From assembly GCF_000695685.1 (NCBI RefSeq), contig NZ_JFFR01000028.1:220115-284114 (forward strand): a stretch of DNA of 64,000 bases, in the 5' to 3' direction. Under the pieces are notes generated by a model. That model did no database searches. It was not told the origin of the DNA and saw nothing but the letters and a program-made list of their open reading frames with translations. The translations under genes and the position numbers were made by a program. Every line of letters begins with the position of its first letter. The stretch's first letter is position 1. The DNA is from Vibrio fortis. Its GTDB lineage: Bacteria; Pseudomonadota; Gammaproteobacteria; Enterobacterales; Vibrionaceae. Shown here piece by piece: positions 59,086 to 64,000 of this stretch.

Positions 59086-60060
59086 ATGGCTCAGCAGATC
59101 ACATTAACAGACACAGTAAAAAGCAGCCAGTTAGGTCAACGTTTAGACCAAGCTGTTGCTGAACTCTTTACCGATTTCTCTCGCTCTCGCATTAAAGAGT
59201 GGCTTCTTGACGGCAAAATCCAAGTGGATGGCGAAGTTGTTACTAAACCTCGTATCAAGGTGATGGGCGGTGAAGAGATCATCTTACAAGCTGAACTTGA
59301 AGATGAAGAGCGCTGGGAAGCACAAGATATTCCTTTGGATATCGTTTACGAAGATGACGATTTATTGGTGATCAACAAACCTCGCGATTTTGTTGTACAC
59401 CCAGGTGCAGGTACGCCGGATGGAACCGTGCTAAACGCGCTCCTACACCACTACCCACAAATCGCAGAAGTACCGCGTGCAGGTATTGTTCACCGTCTTG
59501 ATAAAGACACCACTGGCCTAATGGTGGTTGCGAAAACAGTACCAGCACAAACACGTTTAGTTCGAGCGCTATCAAAACGCCGTATTACTCGTGAATATGA
59601 AGCGATTGCGATTGGTAAAATGACAGCGGGTGGCATGGTTGAAAAACCGATTGGTCGCCACTCTACAAAACGTACGCTAATGGCAGTGAATGAGTTGGGT
59701 AAACCAGCGATTACTCACTACCGTGTTGCTGAACACTTCCGTGAGCACACGCGTATTCGTCTTCGCCTAGAAACGGGTCGTACTCACCAAATCCGTGTAC
59801 ACATGTCTTACCTACAGCATCCGCTTTTAGGTGATCTGGCGTATGGTGGTCGTGCGCGAATTCCTAAAGGTGCTTCTGAAGAACTAACGCAAATGATCCG
59901 TTCATTTGATCGTCAGGCGCTTCACGCGGTAATGCTTCGTTTTGAACACCCAATCTCTGGTGAAGAGATGGAATTCCACGCTCCTGTTCCACAAGATATG
60001 ATTGTGATGGCAGAAGCGCTGCGTGTTGACGCACGAGACAATAAAGAAGACGACATCTAA
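59086..60060 (+). CDS. rluD: 23S rRNA pseudouridine synthase RluD
   Basis: A 324-residue enzyme that makes pseudouridines 1911, 1915 and 1917 in helix 69 of 23S rRNA, important for release-factor function. An N-terminal S4 RNA-binding domain (about 17-75, with SRSRIKEWLLDGKIQVDG) precedes the RluA-type catalytic domain. The catalytic Asp is in GIVHRLDKDTTGLMVVAKT near residue 140, followed by ETGRTHQIRVHMSY. It is divergent from bamD and two bases before pgeF, so rluD-pgeF are coupled. Confidence 0.96.
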   Translation: MAQQITLTDTVKSSQLGQRLDQAVAELFTDFSRSRIKEWLLDGKIQVDGEVVTKPRIKVMGGEEIILQAELEDEERWEAQDIPLDIVYEDDDLLVINKPRDFVVHPGAGTPDGTVLNALLHHYPQIAEVPRAGIVHRLDKDTTGLMVVAKTVPAQTRLVRALSKRRITREYEAIAIGKMTAGGMVEKPIGRHSTKRTLMAVNELGKPAITHYRVAEHFREHTRIRLRLETGRTHQIRVHMSYLQHPLLGDLAYGGRARIPKGASEELTQMIRSFDRQALHAVMLRFEHPISGEEMEFHAPVPQDMIVMAEALRVDARDNKEDDI

Positions 60061-60062
60061 CC

Positions 60063-60803
60063 ATGACGATGATTATCCCGAACTGGAACGCTCCAAGTAA
60101 TGTAAAAGCCTTTGCCTCAACTCGAGTCGATGGTTTTTCGCAGGCTCAGTATCAAGGTCTGAATTTGGGTAGTCACGTTGGGGATGACATTAATCTGGTG
60201 CAAAAGAATCGAGACTGGTTACAGCAACAATCTCAGATGCCGAGTGCACCTGTTTGGCTTAACCAGACTCATTCAGCAGATGTGGTTTCAGTATTTGAGC
60301 CAACTTCTGAGATTCTCGATGCAGATGGCAGTTTCACTACACAACAAGGCGTTGTGTTGTCTGCGATGACTGCAGACTGTCTGCCAGTGCTATTAACGGA
60401 CAGTAAGGGCTCCCAAGTTGCTGCGGTTCATGCTGGTTGGCGTGGCTTAGCGGGTGGGATTGTCGAAAACGCCGTGGCTAAGTTCTCTAATATTGATGAC
60501 AGCAATCCTTTATTGGCTTGGTTAGGACCTGCTATTGGTCAAGACGCTTTCGAAGTCGGTCAAGATGTCTTGGATGCTTTTGTTGATTTTGACGCAAAGG
60601 CTGAACAGGCGTTTCGAGTGAAAACAGATACTCAGAAGTGGCTAGCTAATATGTCTCAATTAGCGACTCAACGCCTTGCTAATATTGGTGTGACCCAAGT
60701 GTATGATTGTAATCTGTGTACCTACGCAGACCCTGATAATTTTTACTCTTATCGCCGCGATGGAGTAACAGGTCGTCAAGCCACCTTTATCTGGCTAGAT
60801 TAA
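60063..60803 (+). CDS. pgeF: Purine nucleoside phosphorylase / YfiH-family protein PgeF
   Basis: A 246-residue DUF152/LACC1-family protein. The zinc-site motifs are SAMTADCLPVLLTD (Cys) and AAVHAGWRGLAGGIVENAV (His), with an upstream His in LNQTHSADV. E. coli YfiH (PgeF) is reported to edit peptidoglycan precursors carrying Ser in place of Ala; family members also act as adenosine phosphorylase/deaminases. It begins two bases after rluD, which suggests translational coupling, and precedes clpB. Confidence 0.94.
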   Translation: MTMIIPNWNAPSNVKAFASTRVDGFSQAQYQGLNLGSHVGDDINLVQKNRDWLQQQSQMPSAPVWLNQTHSADVVSVFEPTSEILDADGSFTTQQGVVLSAMTADCLPVLLTDSKGSQVAAVHAGWRGLAGGIVENAVAKFSNIDDSNPLLAWLGPAIGQDAFEVGQDVLDAFVDFDAKAEQAFRVKTDTQKWLANMSQLATQRLANIGVTQVYDCNLCTYADPDNFYSYRRDGVTGRQATFIWLD

Positions 60804-60813
60804 TCGTAAAAAC

Positions 60814-60840
60814 AGTGAACTTTCTGCGTGATAGTTCACT
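60814..60840 (+). repeat. 8-bp inverted repeat after pgeF
   Basis: AGTGAACT (60814-60821) and AGTTCACT (60833-60840), a perfect stem with an 11-base loop. There is no T-run after it. It lies ahead of the clpB heat-shock promoter. Confidence 0.6.
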
Positions 60841-60848
60841 CCCTTCCC

Positions 60849-60876
60849 CTTGAAAATGACTGATACCGTATCCATC
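60849..60876 (+). promoter_or_regulatory. Sigma-32 (RpoH) promoter of clpB
   Basis: CTTGAAA (60849-60855), a 13-base spacer and TATCCATC (60869-60876) closely fit the RpoH consensus CTTGAAA-N11-16-CCCCATNT. It is about 44 bases before the clpB start codon. Heat-shock control of clpB is well established in gammaproteobacteria. Confidence 0.8.
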
Positions 60877-60919
60877 TTCTATTCATAAGATAAACATATC
60901 TATAAGTAGGAAGGTTGGA

Positions 60920-63493
60920 ATGCGTCTCGATCGATTCACCAGTAAATTTCAAATTGCGATATCTGATGCTCAGTCTCTCGCATTAGGTCGTGATCACCAA
61001 TATATCGAACCTGTACACCTAATGGTGTCACTGTTAAATCAAGATGGTAGTGCGATTCGTCCGTTGCTGACCATGTTGAATATTGATGTTGTTCAGCTGC
61101 GCTCTAAATTGAGCGAGATCCTTGATCGCGTACCAAAAGTGAGTGGCATCGGTGGTGATGTACAGTTATCAAGTGCGATGGGCACCTTGTTTAACATGTG
61201 TGACAAGGTGGCTCAAAAGCGTCAAGATACCTATATCTCTTCAGAAATCTTCCTACTTGCAGCAATTGAAGACCGTGGTCCGTTAGGTAATTTGCTTAAA
61301 GAGCTTGGCTTAACCGAGCAAAAGCTATCTCAAGCTATAGAGCAGATTCGCGGTGGTCAGAAAGTGGATGATCCAAACGCAGAAGACAAACGCCAAGCTT
61401 TGGAGAAGTTTACGGTAGACCTTACCGAGCGTGCAGAGCAAGGCAAGCTCGATCCTGTAATTGGCCGCGATGATGAGATTCGCCGTACCATTCAAGTATT
61501 GCAACGCCGCACCAAGAACAACCCAGTGATTATTGGTGAGCCTGGCGTAGGTAAAACGGCTATTGTTGAAGGGCTCGCTCAGCGCATCATTAATAATGAA
61601 GTGCCAGAAGGTCTGCGTGGTCGTCGAGTGTTGTCTCTTGATATGGGCTCATTGGTCGCTGGTGCTAAGTATCGTGGTGAGTTTGAAGAGCGCTTGAAAG
61701 CGGTTCTCAATGAACTATCGAAAGAAGAGGGCAACGTCATCCTCTTTATCGATGAGATTCATACCATGGTTGGTGCAGGTAAAGGCGAAGGCTCTATGGA
61801 TGCGGGCAACATGCTCAAACCGGCTTTGGCTCGTGGCGAACTTCACTGTGTTGGTGCTACTACGTTGGATGAATACCGCCAATATATAGAGAAAGACCCA
61901 GCATTAGAGCGTCGCTTCCAAAAAGTGCTGGTGGATGAACCAACGGTTGAAGACACCGTGGCAATCCTTCGTGGTCTAAAAGAGCGTTACGAACTGCACC
62001 ATCATGTTGAGATCACTGACCCTGCGATTGTTGCGGCGGCGAGTCTGTCACACCGTTATGTATCAGATCGTCAACTACCTGATAAAGCCATCGATCTCAT
62101 TGATGAAGCTGCATCAAGTATTCGTATGCAGATCGATTCCAAGCCTGAATCTTTGGATAAGCTAGAGCGTAAAATCATTCAACTTAAAATTGAGCAGCAA
62201 GCGCTGACCAATGAGAATGATGATGCCAGTGAAAAGCGTCTTAAAACTCTGGAAAACGAGCTGCTTGAGAAAGAGCGTGAGTTTGCTGAGTTAGAAGAAG
62301 TGTGGAATGCAGAAAAAGCGGCACTATCTGGCACCCAACATATTAAGTCAGAGCTAGAACAGGCTCGTATGGATATGGACTTTGCACGTCGTGCCGGTGA
62401 TCTAAACCGTATGTCTGAACTTCAGTACGGGCGTATTCCTGAATTGGAAAAACAGTTAGACCTAGCCACGCAAGCAGAAATGCAAGAAATGACGCTTCTT
62501 AGAAACAAGGTTACGGATACTGAAATTGCCGAAGTGTTGTCAAAGCAAACCGGTATTCCTGTTTCTAAGATGCTTGAAGCTGAAAAAGAGAAGTTGTTGC
62601 AAATGGAGTCTGTACTTCATAAGCGCGTTATAGGTCAGGCTGAAGCAGTAGAAGTAGTTGCCAATGCAATTCGCCGAAGCAGGGCAGGCCTGTCTGATCC
62701 AAACAAACCAATTGGTTCATTCCTATTCCTAGGTCCAACTGGTGTTGGTAAAACTGAGCTGTGTAAAACCCTAGCCAACTTTATGTTCGACAGTGATGAC
62801 GCCATGGTTCGGATTGATATGTCTGAGTTCATGGAGAAACACTCGGTGGCTCGCCTAGTTGGTGCTCCTCCTGGTTATGTTGGCTACGAAGAGGGTGGCT
62901 ATTTAACTGAAGCAGTAAGACGTAAGCCTTATTCGGTGATTCTGTTAGATGAAGTGGAAAAGGCACACCCTGATGTTTTCAACATTCTACTTCAGGTGCT
63001 TGATGACGGTCGCCTGACTGATGGACAAGGTCGAACTGTCGATTTTAGAAATACAGTTGTCATTATGACGTCGAATCTTGGGTCTTCGCGAATTCAAGAA
63101 AACTTCTCAGCTTTGGATTACCAAGGAATCAAGAATGAAGTAATGGAAGTGGTGAGTAAGCACTTCAGGCCGGAATTCTTGAACCGTGTTGATGAAAGCG
63201 TTGTGTTCCATCCATTGGGACAAGAACACATTAAGTCGATTGCTTCTATACAGCTAAAACATTTAAGCAAGCGAATGGAAGACAATGGCTATGAGTTAGA
63301 AGTGTCCGAGAAGGCGCTTGACCTGATTGCTCAAGTTGGTTTTGACCCAGTGTATGGTGCAAGACCATTAAAACGAGCGATTCAACAGAGCGTTGAGAAC
63401 CCGCTAGCGAAAGCGATATTGGCAGGGAAGGTTAATCCGGACAAAAAAGTTCAGCTGTTAGTGCATAACGATCGAATCGTGGCTCATCAATAA
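60920..63493 (+). CDS. clpB: ATP-dependent disaggregase ClpB
   Basis: An 857-residue Hsp100 protein, the same length as E. coli ClpB. An N-terminal Clp repeat domain (1-145) is followed by AAA-1 with Walker A GEPGVGKT (near 206) and Walker B ILFIDEIHTMVG, the coiled-coil M domain (about 400-525) and AAA-2 with Walker A GPTGVGKT (near 605) and GAPPGYVGYEEGG pore loop. It disentangles aggregates with DnaK. A start for the shorter ClpB form is not obvious. AGGAAGG precedes the ATG. It ends before an rRNA operon, the same neighbourhood as E. coli clpB-rrnG. Confidence 0.97.
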   Translation: MRLDRFTSKFQIAISDAQSLALGRDHQYIEPVHLMVSLLNQDGSAIRPLLTMLNIDVVQLRSKLSEILDRVPKVSGIGGDVQLSSAMGTLFNMCDKVAQKRQDTYISSEIFLLAAIEDRGPLGNLLKELGLTEQKLSQAIEQIRGGQKVDDPNAEDKRQALEKFTVDLTERAEQGKLDPVIGRDDEIRRTIQVLQRRTKNNPVIIGEPGVGKTAIVEGLAQRIINNEVPEGLRGRRVLSLDMGSLVAGAKYRGEFEERLKAVLNELSKEEGNVILFIDEIHTMVGAGKGEGSMDAGNMLKPALARGELHCVGATTLDEYRQYIEKDPALERRFQKVLVDEPTVEDTVAILRGLKERYELHHHVEITDPAIVAAASLSHRYVSDRQLPDKAIDLIDEAASSIRMQIDSKPESLDKLERKIIQLKIEQQALTNENDDASEKRLKTLENELLEKEREFAELEEVWNAEKAALSGTQHIKSELEQARMDMDFARRAGDLNRMSELQYGRIPELEKQLDLATQAEMQEMTLLRNKVTDTEIAEVLSKQTGIPVSKMLEAEKEKLLQMESVLHKRVIGQAEAVEVVANAIRRSRAGLSDPNKPIGSFLFLGPTGVGKTELCKTLANFMFDSDDAMVRIDMSEFMEKHSVARLVGAPPGYVGYEEGGYLTEAVRRKPYSVILLDEVEKAHPDVFNILLQVLDDGRLTDGQGRTVDFRNTVVIMTSNLGSSRIQENFSALDYQGIKNEVMEVVSKHFRPEFLNRVDESVVFHPLGQEHIKSIASIQLKHLSKRMEDNGYELEVSEKALDLIAQVGFDPVYGARPLKRAIQQSVENPLAKAILAGKVNPDKKVQLLVHNDRIVAHQ

Positions 63494-63512
63494 AAACTAG
63501 AACGATTACAAG

Positions 63513-63548
63513 AGCGAACTAAGCAAAATGGCTTGGTTCGCTTTTATT
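63513..63548 (+). terminator. clpB terminator
   Basis: AGCGAAC-TAAGC paired with GCTTG-GTTCGCT (one wobble), loop AAAATG, then TTTTATTTT. Confidence 0.88.
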
Positions 63549-63612
63549 TTGCACGTTTTGTCTGCTTTGTGTTCGAACGGTTCATAAAAGCGATTTTATT
63601 TCGAATTTGCTC

Positions 63613-63648
63613 TTGTGCAGATCGGATTTGTCTCTATAATGCGCCTCC
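63613..63648 (+). promoter_or_regulatory. rRNA operon promoter P1
   Basis: -35 TTGTGC (63613-63618), 16-base spacer, -10 TATAAT (63635-63640), then the GC-rich discriminator GCGCCTCC. The 16-base spacing and the discriminator are hallmarks of stringently controlled rrn P1 promoters. A/T-rich bases upstream (about 63585-63610) could form an UP element. Confidence 0.9.
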
Positions 63649-63738
63649 GTTGTCAGGGATAACCAAGCGGTTTGAACGAAGCAACTAAGACGGTATTAAG
63701 CATTTAAGATGCTTTGAAAAATTAGCGATAAAAAGTGT

Positions 63739-63766
63739 TTGACACTGAAAGCTAATTCGCTAGAAT
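63739..63766 (+). promoter_or_regulatory. rRNA operon promoter P2
   Basis: -35 TTGACA (63739-63744), 16-base spacer, -10 TAGAAT (63761-63766). It lies about 126 bases after P1, like the tandem promoters of E. coli rrn operons. Confidence 0.9.
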
Positions 63767-63783
63767 GGCCGTCCACTTCGAGA

Positions 63784-64000
63784 GGCTCCAAGCGGAGCTT
63801 TAGAAGTAAGCTCTTTAACAATTTAAACCTATCAATCTGTGTGGGCACTCGTTGATGAATATCACTAAGTTTGTTTTCGCTTTTAAAAGCAAAGGCAAAC
63901 AGATACTTCGGTATCAAAATGATTTCAATGAACTGAGTGACCAATTCGAATCGTAAGATTCGGCACAGTCAATTCAACATTACTATGTAATGTAATCAGT
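63784..64000 (+). ncRNA. rRNA operon leader with boxB and boxA antitermination signals
   Basis: A boxB-like hairpin (GGCTCC-AAGC-GGAGCT, 63784-63799) is followed by boxA GCTCTTTAACAATTTA (63810-63825), which recruits NusB-NusE, and the conserved AATCTGTGTGGGCACTCG. No 16S sequence appears before position 64000, so the leader is cut by the window edge and 16S rRNA should start within roughly the next hundred bases. An 82-codon minus-strand frame at 63696-63944 is an artefact of this leader. Confidence 0.9.

Noticed and set aside
63696..63944. 82-codon minus-strand frame
   Set aside because: It lies opposite the rRNA leader with P2, boxB and boxA, which explain the sequence.

Overview
The window is a chromosome segment of a Vibrio, possibly of the Splendidus clade (the genus is well supported, the clade is a guess). 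The evidence is gene order and protein identity: lysS-vpsR, nhaR-hlyU-rpsT-murJ-ribF-ileS-lspA-fkpB-ispH, nspS-mbaA and a Vibrio-type nptA sit in a frame of gammaproteobacterial housekeeping blocks. Coding density is high, terminators are strong, and there is no insertion sequence, prophage, integron or CRISPR array. It is core genome, and the unusual signals lie mostly between genes.

Layout: 1-5.1 kb holds the end of an alanine/glycine:cation symporter, yaaA, srmB, trmN6 and brnQ. 5.2-12.3 kb is fldB / xerD-dsbC-recJ-prfB-lysS, with prfB carrying the programmed +1 frameshift. 12.6-15.2 kb has the biofilm regulator vpsR, an unannotated 40-codon ORF, a DUF1127 gene and a small conserved-looking ORF. 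15.2-21.8 kb is mutH / rppH-ptsP-TSUP transporter-lgt-thyA; the 614-bp mutH-rppH gap is packed with DnaA boxes and looks like a DARS2 element. 22-25 kb is nptA / nhaR, hlyU, rpsT. 25.6-33.5 kb is murJ-ribF-ileS-lspA-fkpB-ispH. 33.5-38.4 kb is a BtsS/BtsR two-component system next to a CstA/BtsT-type transporter whose upstream region carries nine LytTR-type half-sites in a 20-bp register. 38.4-41.6 kb is peptidoglycan recycling (murQ, anmK, nagZ). 41.7-44.1 kb is aroF-tyrA with TyrR boxes. 44.2-50.8 kb is an M23 peptidase, a PilZ protein, ettA, slt, trpR and yjjX. 50.7-54.3 kb is the polyamine-sensing nspS-mbaA pair. 54.5-63.5 kb is pheL-pheA-raiA, a MltF-like transglycosylase, bamD, rluD-pgeF and clpB. 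The window ends in the promoter and leader of an rRNA operon whose 16S gene begins just beyond the edge.

Functional themes: three c-di-GMP or biofilm components (VpsR, PilZ, NspS-MbaA) lie within 42 kb. Aromatic amino acid control is concentrated here: TyrR boxes at aroF, the trpR gene, and pheL attenuation at pheA. Cell-wall metabolism is heavily represented (murJ, murQ, anmK, nagZ, M23, slt, MltF-like). The pyruvate/carbon-starvation module (btsSR-cstA) has the most striking regulatory DNA in the window.
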